Below, in pieces: positions 31,844-43,419 of a DNA stretch of 64,000 nt. The position numbers and the translations under genes are program-made. The notes below the pieces were generated by a model. That model saw nothing but the letters and a program-made list of their open reading frames with translations, ran no database searches and had not been told where the DNA came from. Location of the stretch: the NCBI GenBank assembly GCA_022570795.1, contig JAKUDP010000001.1, positions 1,674,001 through 1,738,000 on the forward strand, read 5' to 3'. The first letter of the stretch is position 1. Every line of letters begins with the position of its first letter. The stretch is from Sphaerulina vaccinii. Its lineage: Eukaryota > Ascomycota > Dothideomycetes > Mycosphaerellales > Mycosphaerellaceae.

Positions 31844-34039
31844 ATGGCAGACAAGCTGAATGAGTCCTCGCCGGCCAGCGTGATGGCGAAGCCTGCTAGC
31901 GGCCAGGTCGCTAACGATGGCACTGGCATCGTGCAGCTCGACCCATGGCTGGAACCATACAAGGCAGCTTTGAAGTCGAGGTTCACCAAGACGCAGAATT
32001 GGATCAAGACCATCAACAAGCACGAAGGTGGTCTGGAGAAGTTCTCTCGCGGTTACGAGAAGTTCGGCTTCAACGTGACACAAGACGGCACCATCGTATA
32101 TCGAGAATGGGCGCCCTTCGCCCTGCGAGCGTACCTCATCGGCGACTTCAACGGCTGGAATCGAGATAGCCACGAGATGAAGCGAGACCCGTTCGGAGTG
32201 TGGGAGATCAGTCTACCGCAGGTGGACGGACAGCCTGCCATACCACACGACAGCAAGATCAAGATCAGCATGGTAGTGCCGAACGACGGGCAGAGAGCAG
32301 AGAGGCTGCCGGCATGGATAAAGCGAGTCACACAGGACCTGTCTGTATCGCCAGTATACGATGCGCGATTCTGGAATCCGCCAGAGAAGTATCAGTGGAA
32401 GAATGCTCGTCCACCGAAGCCACTCAGCGCGAGGATCTACGAGGCACACGTTGGTATCTCTAGTCCAGAGCCAAAGGTGGCCACGTACAAGGAGTTCACG
32501 CAAAACACACTTCCTCGTATTCGAGATCTGGGCTACAATACGATTCAGCTCATGGCTATCATGGAGCACGCATACTACGCTTCGTTTGGCTATCAGATCA
32601 ACTCCTTCTTTGCAGCATCTTCGCGGTACGGCCACCCGGATGATCTGAAGGAGCTAATTGACACAGCACACGGGATGGGCATCACTGTACTACTGGATGT
32701 TGTGCACTCTCATGCCAGCAAGAACATCCTCGATGGCTTGAACATGTTCGACAACAGCGATCACCTCTACTTTCACGAAGGTGCTCGTGGGCGGCACGAA
32801 TTGTGGGATTCGCGGCTCTTTAACTACGGGCATCACGAAGTCCTTCGCTTCCTGCTATCCAATCTCCGCTTCTGGATGGAGGAGTACCAATTTGATGGTT
32901 TCCGATTCGACGGTGTCACTAGCATGTTGTACACACACCACGGCATAGGCACAGGATTCAGCGGAGGATACCACGAATACTTCGGCCCTAGTGTGGACGA
33001 GGAAGGAGTGGTATATCTGATGCTGGCGAACGAGATGCTCCACGAGATATATCCGAACAGCATCACGATCGCGGAAGATGTGAGCGGCATGCCAGGTCTG
33101 TGCGTCAAGTTAAGTCTGGGTGGAATAGGGTTCGACTACAGACTTGCCATGGCTGTTCCAGATCTGTACATCAAGTGGCTCAAGGAGAAGCAAGACATCG
33201 AGTGGGACATGGGCGCACTGTGCTTTACGCTGACGAACCGACGACACGGCGAGAAGACGATAGCCTATGCCGAGAGTCACGATCAGGCACTGGTCGGTGA
33301 TAAGACCTTACTCTTCTGGCTGTGTGATGCAGAGATGTACACCAACATGTCGAAGATCTCCCCCTTCACGCCTGTGATCGAGCGTGGAATGGCTCTACAC
33401 AAGATGATTCGCCTCATCACGCACGCTCTTGGTGGAGAAGCATATCTCAACTTCGAAGGCAATGAGTTTGGTCATCCTGAGTGGCTCGACTTTCCGCGCG
33501 AAGGAAATCAGAACAGCTTCAACTATGCCCGGAGACAGTTCAACCTTATTGAGGATAAGCTCCTCCGCTATCACTTCCTCAATGACTTCGACAAGGCCAT
33601 GCAGTGGACAGAGGAGAAGTACGGATGGCTTCACTCTCCACAAGCATACGTCAGTCTGAAGAATGAGAGCGATAAGGTGATCGTCTTCGAGCGAGCTGGC
33701 TTGCTGTTCATATTCAACTTCCACCCATCAAGCTCCTTCACCGATTATCGAGTTGGCGTGGAGCAGGCTGGGACATATCGAGTTGTGCTCAACTCCGACG
33801 ATCCAAACTTTGGTGGTCTTGGACGCTCGCAGAATGATACCCGCTTCTTCACGACCGACTTTGCTTGGAACGATCGCAAGAACTTCTTGCAAGTGTACAT
33901 CCCAACGCGGTCAGCTCTGGTGAGATCATATCTTATGTTTGTTGAGTGTTGAACCCAATGCTAATCGTGATGATAGGTCCTCGCACTGGAGGAGACGCTC
34001 GATTCGAGCTGGAAGTCCCAGGTCTCGCTCGGCTACTAG
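31844..34039 (+). CDS. GLC3: 1,4-alpha-glucan branching enzyme
   Basis: GH13 enzyme that introduces alpha-1,6 branches into glycogen in the cytosol. Exons 31844-33919 and 33977-34039 give 712 aa, close to yeast Glc3 (704). An N-terminal CBM48 module ([20 protein letters not shown]) precedes the TIM barrel. The catalytic nucleophile Asp lies in [12 protein letters not shown], the acid/base Glu in [11 protein letters not shown] and the third carboxylate in [30 protein letters not shown] is the usual substrate-loop sequence. The C-terminal beta domain ends in exon 2 with [17 protein letters not shown]. Without splicing the frame ends eight codons into the intron. Confidence 0.96.
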
Positions 34040-34620
34040 TAGTGCTCGAACGGAAATCGCATGGAACTGCAAAAGCATGATTGAGGATTAGATGGGAGCA
34101 TTCGCACCGAGCTAGGCGCTGGGCGTTCCTACCACAATGTACAACAGAGATACCAGGTGTCGATATTTCACAGGACAACAGTACCGGTACTGTGAGGAGC
34201 ATTTCCACTCCCGAAATGGTAGGTTGTGGCGATAGGCCTATCTTCGGTATGCCGATATATCGCACCCGATCAGCGCGCTACGCAATTAGTCACTCACATG
34301 TCGAGCAAGAATTGAGCATAGCGGGCATCGCGGTACATTGTGTGTACTATCACAACTTCAAATTGTCCGTACTACGGCTATTGCTGTTATGCCATACGCT
34401 ACCCATAATTTCATGCCACCTTGCCACCGGCCCGGGCACTGGAAGAACTGCTGTCGTGTTCCAGGGCGCCGCGTACGGCTTCTCAATAGAGTAAAGCGCA
34501 TAACCAGGAACTGTGATTCCTCACCTTACTTATACCAATGCCCATGGCTCACAAGTTTGCTCTCATCTTCCCTTCCAAATCTACATTATCGTTTGTGAAA
34601 TCTCGACAAACACAATAGTC
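34040..34620. promoter_or_regulatory. upstream region of GABA transaminase
   Basis: 581 bp between two plus-strand genes, no gene seen. The frame of the transaminase is open back to 34513, but the Met at 34621 starts the presequence. Confidence 0.45.
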
Positions 34621-36228
34621 ATGGCTTCCTTCATGAGAAGCGCTGCACGCTTACAACCAGCACTCCGATCATCCATCCGCTCTACAACGATTGTCCAGCG
34701 AAACATGGCCACCAAGTCACCCTCTCACCTTGCCAGTGCGGCTGCAGCGGTCAAGTCTGCTGTTACCGACTCAACTGAGCGATCCTACTTCCCAGACGAG
34801 CCAACTGGACCCGTAATCCGCACACAGATCCCAGGACCAAAATCGAAAGAGGCGATAGCAGAATTGGACGCTGTGTTCGACACGCGTTCACTGAACATGA
34901 TGGCAAACTACCAGAACAGCTTTGGCAACTACATTGCAGACCTGGATGGCAATGTACTGCTCGATGTCTACGCACAAATCGCATCCATTCCTGTTGGCTA
35001 CAGCAACCCAAACTTGCTTGCCGCAGCCACAACTCCAGAGATGGCCTCTGCTATCATCAACAGGCCAGCTCTTGGTAACTTTCCTCAGCATGACTGGGCT
35101 CACATCCTGAAGACAGGCATTCTGAAGGCTGCACCAAAGGGCTGTGACCAAGTCTTCACTGCTCAGGCTGGATCTGACGCCAATGAGCTTGCATACAAGG
35201 CTGCTTTCATGTGGAAGCGTCGCCAACAGCGTGGCGGTCCTGATGTGGACTTCACTGCTGAGGAGATCTCTTCTTCGATGAACAACCAATCTCCGGGCTC
35301 GCCAAACGATATGTCTATTCTCTCGTTCAAGACTGCCTTCCACGGACGACTCTTTGGTTCTCTCTCCACCACTCGTTCCAAGCCAATTCACAAGCTCGAC
35401 ATCCCTGCCTTCGACTGGCCTCAAGCATCGTTCCCAGCGCTCAAGTACCCACTCGAGCAGCACGTCGAGGAGAACGCAAAGGAGGAAGCTCGTTGCTTGG
35501 CTGAGGTTGAGGATCTGCTCATCAACTACCACAACAAGCCTGCAGCTGTCATTGTTGAGCCGATCCAGTCCGAGGGAGGTGATAATCACGCTAGCCCAGC
35601 ATTCTTCAACGGCCTTCGTGAAGTCACCCGCAAGCACGATGTGCTCCTCATCGTCGACGAAGTGCAGACTGGTGTCGGTGCCACCGGAAAGTTCTGGGCA
35701 CATGAGCACTGGAACCTCAAGGACGCGCCAGACATGGTAACTTTCAGCAAGAAGGCTCAGACTGCTGGCTACTACTTTGGTAACCCAGAACTGAGGCCCA
35801 ACAAGCCTTACCGCCAGTTTAATGTAAGTTTGACAGCAGTTCGCTCATCACAGAACATGACTAACATCATACAGACATGGATGGGTGACCCAGCTCGTGC
35901 TCTTCTGTTCCGTGCCATCATCGAGGAAGTTGAGCGCCTGAACCTCGTGGAGAACACCGCTATCACGGGAGACTACCTCTACAACGGACTCGAGAACCTT
36001 GGCAAGCAATACCCTGGCCAGATTCAAAACCTTCGTGGCAAGGGCCAAGGCACATTCATCGCCTGGGACTCACCCAACCGCGACGAAGTTTTGAAGAAGG
36101 CCAAGGGTGTGGGAATCAACATCGGTGGCTCTGGTGAGCGTGCTGTGCGATTGAGGCCTATGCTCATCTTCCAGAAGAAGCACGCAGACGTCTTCTTGGA
36201 AGGGCTCGAGAAGGTCTTCAAGTCATGA
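34621..36228 (+). CDS. UGA1: 4-aminobutyrate aminotransferase, probably mitochondrial
   Basis: PLP enzyme that moves the amino group of GABA to 2-oxoglutarate, giving succinate semialdehyde and glutamate (GABA shunt). Exons 34621-35823 and 35875-36228 give 518 aa. The intron (51 nt, GTAAGT, ATACAG) is stop-free and a multiple of three, but removing it restores PYRQFNTWMGDPARALLF, the family consensus. AGSDANELAYKAAFMW, EPIQSEGGDNHAS and IVDEVQTGVGATGKFWAHE bind cofactor; the Schiff-base Lys lies in VTFSKKAQTAGYYFG. The first ~45 residues are rich in Arg, Ser and Ala without acids (SAARLQPALRSSIRSTT), a mitochondrial targeting signal. Yeast Uga1 lacks this, so location differs. Confidence 0.95.
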   Translation: MASFMRSAARLQPALRSSIRSTTIVQRNMATKSPSHLASAAAAVKSAVTDSTERSYFPDEPTGPVIRTQIPGPKSKEAIAELDAVFDTRSLNMMANYQNSFGNYIADLDGNVLLDVYAQIASIPVGYSNPNLLAAATTPEMASAIINRPALGNFPQHDWAHILKTGILKAAPKGCDQVFTAQAGSDANELAYKAAFMWKRRQQRGGPDVDFTAEEISSSMNNQSPGSPNDMSILSFKTAFHGRLFGSLSTTRSKPIHKLDIPAFDWPQASFPALKYPLEQHVEENAKEEARCLAEVEDLLINYHNKPAAVIVEPIQSEGGDNHASPAFFNGLREVTRKHDVLLIVDEVQTGVGATGKFWAHEHWNLKDAPDMVTFSKKAQTAGYYFGNPELRPNKPYRQFNVSLTAVRSSQNMTNIIQTWMGDPARALLFRAIIEEVERLNLVENTAITGDYLYNGLENLGKQYPGQIQNLRGKGQGTFIAWDSPNRDEVLKKAKGVGINIGGSGERAVRLRPMLIFQKKHADVFLEGLEKVFKS

Positions 36229-37004
36229 GAGATAGATTTACGACGCCTATTGTTGGCATGCTAATGATGGTGATTTGAGAAAGCATTGAAGCGATTTTAG
36301 ACGATCCACGCATGAGACGTTGGACACTGCAAGGCGTTCAGGATAGGATGAATCGGGCCAAAAGCAGCCCTTACGTATGGTACACTCGATCGGAGTGCAA
36401 ATTCAGACCATCTTTTCTACGAACAGCTCGTCATAACTTCTCTTTCTCTTTCGGCAATCGCTCTGCTCTGATAGCGCTACCAATGGTTCAATGGCCGCGG
36501 AACTCGTCATATCTTGCTTAGCCAGTGAGCCGGGATTCGCGTCCTTCGTCTAAGCTTTGTGGCTTAACGATCAAGCACTCTCTGCAGAGAAGTCTTTGGA
36601 AGTGATGATCTCCTCTATCGTATCGAAAAGACCTAGAATAGCTTCATAGACAGCTGATGAGCTGTGCCGCGTCGAGAATGTAGCATTGACGACTCATCGG
36701 CATACCTAACAGTTTCGAAATGTTTGCGCTTCATTCGAAGAGAAGAATCCGATGATTTGCCTTCATCCTTCGGTTGCCGGCAGCCTCGCCAGTGACAACC
36801 ACGCGCGGCAAGGCTTGAGCATGCACGTCATCACTCTGGATTTGTCTGGCGCGACGCGATGAAGAAACAGGGAAGACAGAACTGTTCCTGATGAACGACC
36901 TTGGTTCTACGCGCTGATACGTGAGGTAGAAAGTTAACTTACCATACTCTTCCCTGACTTCCTCGTGTCTATTCCTGGTTGTTCTCCAGAGGACGTGCGA
37001 GAAA
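36229..37004. promoter_or_regulatory. upstream region of the CDF transporter
   Basis: 776 bp between plus-strand genes. A 69-codon frame at 36312 has no recognisable character and is not called. Confidence 0.45.
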
Positions 37005-38642
37005 ATGGTTGGCAAGAGAGCTTTACCGCAACTTACTACCAAGAAGAGTAGGACCAAGAGCAGTGGGAGTACGGGAACAAAAAGACCAAATTCGGGCTAT
37101 GGAAATGGTGATCTGGAGGCAGGAACAGGCTTTGAAGATACCAATGGCAATGCGAATGGAAATGGAACAGGCAACGGAAATGCTCGGCCAAGGCCAAAGA
37201 TGATGAATGGTGGTGCTAAGCCGGGCATTTGGAGGTTCAAGGATGCAGCTCGCACGGCATTGGAAGACAAGAGGAGAGAAGATCTTAAGAACAAGCTCTT
37301 GACACAGATCAACCATGATGAGCTGGAAGACTTTCGAAAGTCGGATGAGGAGCTGAAAGCAATCAAGAACAAGAAGGTTCGAAAGTTCTATGAAAGTCAG
37401 AATGAGAGACTGAACGATTGGTTGGAGGTCGATGCCATTGTCATGGCTGTGGCAGATGATGTCCTGGAGTCGATGGATCCTGATCCAGACAATGATGGGA
37501 CGCGTGAGCGTGGAGGAGGCATTCAGGATGTTCAAGGGAATATCTACGAGCTTTTGCCAGACGAAGAGAAGAAAAAGCGCGCAAAGGCAGAGAAGAGGGC
37601 GAAATGGTATGGAACAGACAATGGGCGTTCCCTTGACACTTACTGATCATCTCCCAGGGCAATCAACGTCAACGTAATAGCGAACGTCCTCCTGCTGGCA
37701 GGAAAGATCTTTGCTGCCTCGACAACTGGATCACTCTCCCTGATTGCCAGCTTGCTGGATTCTGCCCTGGATCTCCTCTGCACAGTCATCGTCTGGTCTA
37801 CGAACAAGCTTGTTGGTTGGAGATTGGACAAGCTACAGAAACGCTTTCCTGTGGGTCGCAAACGCCTCGAACCGCTCGGGATCCTAGTATTCAGCATCAT
37901 TATGGTTATAAGTTTTGCTCAGATTCTGCAAGAGTCAGTCGAGAAGCTTATGCCTCTTGAGGGCGAGGCGGAAGCTCTAGGCAATGCTGCAATCGCTGCG
38001 TTGGTCGCGACTGTTGTCGTCAAGGGTAATTTCTCATGTCACAACACTCATGTTAAGCCACTTACTAATGAGGATATAGGAATCATCTGGTTTGGCTGTG
38101 CTCCAATCAAGACGACACAAGTCCAGGCTCTCGCGAAGGACTGCAAGACAGATGTCAACTTCAACACTCTATCGCTCCTTTTCCCGCTGATAGGATACTA
38201 TGCGGACGTGTGGTGGCTTGATCCGGCAGGTGCTGCTATTCTCTCATTGTTCATCATCTACGATTGGGGCATGACCTGCTTCGAAACCATAACCAGATTG
38301 TCTGGGCAAGCAGCTGAGCCGGAATTCATCAAGGTATGACTCGCACAAGACAGTGCTCTGAACATTAGCTAACCATCACAGAAACTCATGTACGTAGCGT
38401 ACAGATTCAGCAACGTGGTGGAGGGCTTCAAGAGCGTCACTGCATATCACGCTGGAGATGGTGTTTGGGTGGAGATTGATATCCTCATGGAGCCTCACAC
38501 CAAGCTGTATCATGCGCATGATGTAGCCGAGACGCTACAGTACTGCTGCGAAGGGCTACCAGAAGTGGATCGATGCTTTGTCAGTATCGACTACAGCTCG
38601 AGCGGGCCTACAGGACACGCGAATGATGCCGAGCGGATCTGA
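37005..38642 (+). CDS. cation diffusion facilitator, likely Mn-type
   Basis: Membrane transporter that exports divalent metal from the cytosol in exchange for protons. Exons 37005-37606, 37658-38025, 38080-38333 and 38382-38642 give 494 aa. The first ~200 residues are hydrophilic: a Gly/Asn-rich run (GNANGNGTGNGN), then a charged helical segment. Six membrane segments follow, with the metal site SLLDSALDLL in the second and YYADVWWLDPAGA in the fifth. The Asp-x3-Asp pattern, in place of the His-x3-Asp of zinc transporters, points to the manganese clade; this is inference from family knowledge. The C-terminal domain (FKSVTAYHAGDGVWVEIDI) is the ferredoxin-like dimer domain. The organelle cannot be told. 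Confidence 0.88.
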
Positions 38643-38859
38643 GAGCAGTTGAACTAAGTGTATTATTATCTTCTGAGATGAAGTCTGCATTGCACAGAGC
38701 TCATTCACATTACTACTACTATCTTCTGAAGTGTGCTACCAGAGTGAAGCTGACCAAGTCTCGTATAAAGAGTGTTGTTTGGTCTCCTCATACATCATCT
38801 CAGGATTCTGTCAAAAGGAGCTTCACGGCCTCAGCGGCGTCACTGGACGCATGGTCCAG

Positions 38860-41800
38860 CTACTGCTTGCTGGAGGTCCAATTGCGAACGCCTTTCTGTC
38901 GAGTGTTACCCTTGATCACATACTTCATCGCTTTCTCCGGCCCCATGACGCCGATATGCTGATACTTCTGTTGCCATCCGCGATCGTCGGTACCTGCTCC
39001 CGTGACTATCGCAAACTTGCGAAATGCACTTGCGTTCAGCAGAGTCCAGCCGGCAAACCACTGTACCAGCAGATCATCTGCCGCTTGAGCGTTAGCCTCC
39101 CACAAGCCAGCAAAGCTAGGCAGTAGGTCAGGATTGATAGATACTAAGTGCGATGACTCTAACGGATTTGGATAATCCTCTAGGTCCTCGTCTTCGGGCG
39201 GGCATAGGTCACATACGGCGCCATATAGACGCAGCCAGCGACCATTCGGTCTTCCTCGTTCGATGAAGTTCTCAAGCAGGAAACGTTTCAACCCAGGCCT
39301 GGCCACGATCTTGTTCATCTCGGCACCTTCAGGTTTGCAGCTTGTGGCGTCAAGGAAATTCTGTATGATCTCTGTGGCCTTCTCCGGGTGGTTCGTAATC
39401 AAGTCGTCAGTCAGTAGCGCAGCGCCACCAAGAGGCAGTAGACGCGTGCACTCGAAGACACTCTCACGATCATCCAGAATTGCTGATGTCAAGTCCATGC
39501 CGATTGTGAAGAAGGTGGTAGTTTGCAGCGTGAGCTCGTGCAACTTGGGTATCTGCCAAAGAGGGACATCTGGATGTACCAAAACCACGCCTGATCTGGT
39601 ATACTTCCTGCAAAAGTACATCCATGCTCCAGCTGTACCCGAGTGATACACTTTGCACCGTGCCTCGCTAGCGACGACTCTCTTAAGGACCTCGAGCTCG
39701 GCCGCATGTGCAGGTGGAATCATGAGAAACACAGCGTCTGCACCCTTGGAAAGGATACGATCACGCTGCAGCTGTGCCAGCGACTCGCCAACGATTGTGG
39801 CAGCAGAACGCCGTTCATATTTCACTGGAGTTGCCTTCGAGCTCAACCCTCTGCGGAGACCAGGACAGCCATCGAAAACACATAGCTTAAGCGATGCACC
39901 ACCTTTTGATAGTAAGCCAGGTGCTTCCAAGAACTTCCACTGTTCGGCATTACTAGGATAGATCAAGACATTCGCACTGTAGCCTTCTACTGCTGCGAGA
40001 ACACCACAATCATGCAGCTTGCAAAGCTCTGCTAGGCCGGACAACTCGTGTTCCGGAGCTACGTCCATGTGCACAGTAGCTGCAGCTGCATTCGGGCTGT
40101 GCTGGATGTCATCCCAAAGTAAAGCTTTGACATCGCTGGTCAAGACTGCTTGCTCTACACGCATGCTTGGCTCGTCTCCTATCAAACTAGTGAACGCTCG
40201 ATCGCCAAGCACGTTCAACTTGAGTCGAATATTGTGAGGATGTTCGCTGCCTTGATGGTATAGCTTGATCGTTGCGTTTCTTGTCACAAGACCTGTAGGC
40301 ATGTCATGTGCGTCCCACAGCGAGTGCGCTGTCGCTGACACCACTCTTGAGTCAGACAGTGATGTATGCATGGGCGACGCAGTCATGAGCCCAGGAGACA
40401 TGACCACATCAGAGCACAGAGGGAAGCTGGTATGTAGCGGTGTTGGTCCTGACACCTTCGCGTACTGTGGTTCACTAAACACTGGCTGGTCGTTGGTCTG
40501 CATAGTCATTTCCGTGTCCGTGCCTGGTGTCCAACGTTGGTTCCCAATAGGTTCCAAATTCGCATTCGGCGTTGCAGGCTGTACAAGCATCCTCTGGACC
40601 CGCCCAGGTGGTAGGGCGTCAAAACCTGTGTCGGAATGGGCGTACATGCAGGAGTCACCCTTGCTGCAATTGTTTTGTGTACGCCAGAAGTAGCACGTAA
40701 GCCTGCTAGAATGTTGTTTCCCATTCTCGGGATGCTGTCTGATCTTCTGTGGATCTTTTGACATTGGCTCGTACTTAGGTCTAGGTGTGCTGATAGCATT
40801 ACTAGTGGCAGCTGTAGGGGCCGCCTTTACGCGTGGAGCTGAAGCTGAAGCTGTACTTGCAGACTCCGCTAGCTCTCTCAGCGACTCGAATCGTTTCTCA
40901 TATGCTGCCTGGCTTGCTTGCGCGTCTGCGATCGTGACGCCTGGCGGTGGCGCATCATATCCTGTGTCATGGTGGGCATATTTGCATCCATCTCCCTTTA
41001 CGCAAGTGCCGTTTGTGCGGAAGAAGTAACAATACAAGTGTCCAGCATTGTAGTCCCACTCTGCAGGCGGCAATCTCAACTTAGTAGCAGCTTGACCAGA
41101 GATCTTCGTAGCGTCCCCAGCAGATGTGCTTGGAGTTTGCAAGGAGTTTGCAAATGCTGCTTGACTTGCTCTCGCATCGTCCAACGTGACTTTCGGTGGC
41201 GGAGCGTCATATCCTGTATCGCGATGTGCATGTTTGCAGCCATTCCCCTCTCTACAACGCCCTTGCGTTCGGAAGAAATGGCATTGCAACTGGCTAGCGT
41301 CATACACCCAGTCTTTCGGTGGCAGTCTCAGTCTTGCAGCTTTCTCGCCACTGATCTTGGACGCATCGCCAGCTGCGAAGGAATGTGAAAACCTGCAGGT
41401 TTGTGCAGTATATTGGCAGTCTCCCTCGAGCCAGAAGCGACAAGTGGCAGGCCCTCGATTCATGGTGGAAGAGTCGTTGTCGTCTGTTATGACAGATTTT
41501 TGTCGCTCCGAGATATTGTCCGTCCTCACAATGCTGTTTGAGTCGCTTGCGGACCTTGCTGGCACTGCGTCTCGAGCCCTGGCGTTTGGTGGTGGTGAAC
41601 GTCTGGCATAGGCTCCATGAATACCGCTACTGAGAGCAGCCTCAGGAGCATTGCTCGTCACTCTCGAAGCAACAGTGGCGCCTTCCGCAGGCTTAGCAGT
41701 CGCTCCTTCCCGTGCAAGGCCTGGGCCTTTCACTTGGGACGGCACTACAACTTTTCCTTTCTTTGGATCGACAATGTTCAAGGCACGAACATCAGGAGCG

Positions 41801-42876
41801 GCCTCCGCTCTCTTCGTGTTAACGGCGTTCTGTATCGCAGGATTTTGAATCTTTCGCGAGTCCGTCCCTCTAGTCAATGATTCAACCGGTGGGACACGCT
41901 TGCGCTTTTGCTTGTCTGCACCCCAATTTGCCATGACATTCTTATTCGACTTCTTAGCTCGAGCGGGTATTGCACTTGTAGCATTGCTGCCAGGTACAAC
42001 TTTCCTCAGTGTGTCAGATGGGGTTGACAGTGTCCGCATGGGTGCAGGTGGGCGTTGTTGCGTCCGCTTCTCCTGCCTAGGCTCACCTCGAGCAGGTTGT
42101 GCTGCTGAAGTTGAGCCCAAGCGTTGCTTCTTGGGTGATATCGCAGAGACTGTCTGGAGCGGCTTCCTGATTACCTCTGGTCTTGGCGGTCTCTTGACTG
42201 GCGATGTCCTGGTACTCGCTCTTCTTGAGCTACTCATCTCCTCCATCAGGGAGTCACCACTATCGTCTGAACTAACTTCACCCGAATCTTCACGTGAAGA
42301 AGAGTCGCTTGAGTGTTCATGTCGTCGCTTCTTGAGTTTCTGAGCCACGCCCTTCCGATGGACTGGCTTCTGTGGCGGTGGACGAGTCGTGGCGATGCGT
42401 TTAGCTAGTGGCTCGTCTTCAGATTCGTCCTCCTCTTCAGAAAAGTCTTGGGCAAGTCTCTCTTCCTCTTCTATTGTATCAGGGCGCGTTGGTAAGTTCT
42501 TCCTGCGTCGCTTGGCATTCCGGCGAGCTCGTCTCTCATTCTGCTCTTCTCGTAGCTTTTCCCAGCTCTTTTGCCACTCATGCGGATCAAAGGCCTTTTC
42601 TTTTCCATCTTTCACGGCTTGAAGGTGCTGACGCCATTTGACGAATAGCTCGTCGTCAGATTCTACATTAGATAGGCCTGTACCGTCATCGTTGTGTCGT
42701 GGTTCCCAAGTTGCTTCATTTATTGGGTACGTCTCCCATTTGATCAGGAATCGGTCGTTCACCACATCTTGGTGGAGAATCTTCTCGATGTTGTATTCTG
42801 TATCAGGGTCGGGCTCAGTTGTATAGTCCGTTCGAATAGAGTCTTCTGAGTCTGATTCGAACAACTTCGGGGCCAT
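38860..42876 (-). CDS. chromodomain protein with four CCCH zinc fingers
   Basis: A 1338-aa single-exon protein, certainly nuclear in design. A chromodomain lies at about residues 27-62 (YNIEKILHQD ... FLIKWETYPINEATWEP), with aromatic cage candidates Tyr, Trp and Trp. A long Arg/Lys/Ser-rich disordered part follows. Four CCCH fingers sit near residues 479-498, 532-551, 616-635 and 728-747. Fingers 2 and 3 are part of an ~80-residue tandem duplication. The C-terminal ~480 residues look folded, including GLWEANAQAADDLLVQWFAGW and a closing KYQHIGVMGPEKAMKYV; I cannot name this domain. Chromodomains bind methylated histone H3, and CCCH fingers often bind RNA, so a link between heterochromatin and RNA is plausible but unproven. 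It is convergent with the CDF gene. Confidence 0.85.
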   Translation of the reverse strand: MAPKLFESDSEDSIRTDYTTEPDPDTEYNIEKILHQDVVNDRFLIKWETYPINEATWEPRHNDDGTGLSNVESDDELFVKWRQHLQAVKDGKEKAFDPHEWQKSWEKLREEQNERRARRNAKRRRKNLPTRPDTIEEEERLAQDFSEEEDESEDEPLAKRIATTRPPPQKPVHRKGVAQKLKKRRHEHSSDSSSREDSGEVSSDDSGDSLMEEMSSSRRASTRTSPVKRPPRPEVIRKPLQTVSAISPKKQRLGSTSAAQPARGEPRQEKRTQQRPPAPMRTLSTPSDTLRKVVPGSNATSAIPARAKKSNKNVMANWGADKQKRKRVPPVESLTRGTDSRKIQNPAIQNAVNTKRAEAAPDVRALNIVDPKKGKVVVPSQVKGPGLAREGATAKPAEGATVASRVTSNAPEAALSSGIHGAYARRSPPPNARARDAVPARSASDSNSIVRTDNISERQKSVITDDNDSSTMNRGPATCRFWLEGDCQYTAQTCRFSHSFAAGDASKISGEKAARLRLPPKDWVYDASQLQCHFFRTQGRCREGNGCKHAHRDTGYDAPPPKVTLDDARASQAAFANSLQTPSTSAGDATKISGQAATKLRLPPAEWDYNAGHLYCYFFRTNGTCVKGDGCKYAHHDTGYDAPPPGVTIADAQASQAAYEKRFESLRELAESASTASASAPRVKAAPTAATSNAISTPRPKYEPMSKDPQKIRQHPENGKQHSSRLTCYFWRTQNNCSKGDSCMYAHSDTGFDALPPGRVQRMLVQPATPNANLEPIGNQRWTPGTDTEMTMQTNDQPVFSEPQYAKVSGPTPLHTSFPLCSDVVMSPGLMTASPMHTSLSDSRVVSATAHSLWDAHDMPTGLVTRNATIKLYHQGSEHPHNIRLKLNVLGDRAFTSLIGDEPSMRVEQAVLTSDVKALLWDDIQHSPNAAAATVHMDVAPEHELSGLAELCKLHDCGVLAAVEGYSANVLIYPSNAEQWKFLEAPGLLSKGGASLKLCVFDGCPGLRRGLSSKATPVKYERRSAATIVGESLAQLQRDRILSKGADAVFLMIPPAHAAELEVLKRVVASEARCKVYHSGTAGAWMYFCRKYTRSGVVLVHPDVPLWQIPKLHELTLQTTTFFTIGMDLTSAILDDRESVFECTRLLPLGGAALLTDDLITNHPEKATEIIQNFLDATSCKPEGAEMNKIVARPGLKRFLLENFIERGRPNGRWLRLYGAVCDLCPPEDEDLEDYPNPLESSHLVSINPDLLPSFAGLWEANAQAADDLLVQWFAGWTLLNASAFRKFAIVTGAGTDDRGWQQKYQHIGVMGPEKAMKYVIKGNTRQKGVRNWTSSKQ
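40882..41373 (-). repeat. tandem duplication inside the chromodomain gene
   Basis: Residues ~502-580 (41373-41137) and ~587-665 (41118-40882) align almost end to end: GDASKISGEKAARLRLPP against GDATKISGQAATKLRLPP, CHFFRTQGRC against CYFFRTNGTC, and DTGYDAPPP in both. A shorter third copy covers finger 4 (CYFWRTQNNC ... DTGFDALPP). Confidence 0.85.
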
Positions 42877-43419
42877 CGCGTTTTGTGTTTATGCTGTTCC
42901 TGCTGTACAGATTGTATCGCAAACGCGTCTTAGCAGATTCGGAATTGATTTGCATTCACGTGCATCTTCTCGAACACCCGCACCACTCTTGGCCGGAAGG
43001 CGGTGTGGCGTCTGTTCTGATGTTGTCGATGTAAAGTTGTGTGCAGTACGAAAGATGGAGGTGCGGTGCAAATGTGGGGAATCGACATGTGAAAGAGGAA
43101 GGCACGAGTGACGAGCATTCGATCAACACTTCACGCTGCGAAACGAGGTGGCGTACGAATGATGATTGAATAGAATGATATTTCTTATTCAGAACCAACG
43201 CGTTTGGAGTATCTCATATCGCTATGCACACATTATTTCGTAGAAGTCGTCAGGCATCCTGCGCCCTATCCTCTTCCTGCAGCGGTGCTCTGAAGGCTTC
43301 AAAGAAGCACTTCCGCAATCCTTGAGGCAGTGCTGTGAGGAGGGAACGCAAGGAGCGCGATCGGTCCTTCTGTCTGATTACATGGTGATCTATCACCGTA
43401 TTACCCAATAATCGAAGTC
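42877..43419. other. intergenic, no gene seen
   Basis: 543 bp between two minus-strand genes: promoter of the chromodomain gene and 3' end of the Chs7-like gene. Confidence 0.45.
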
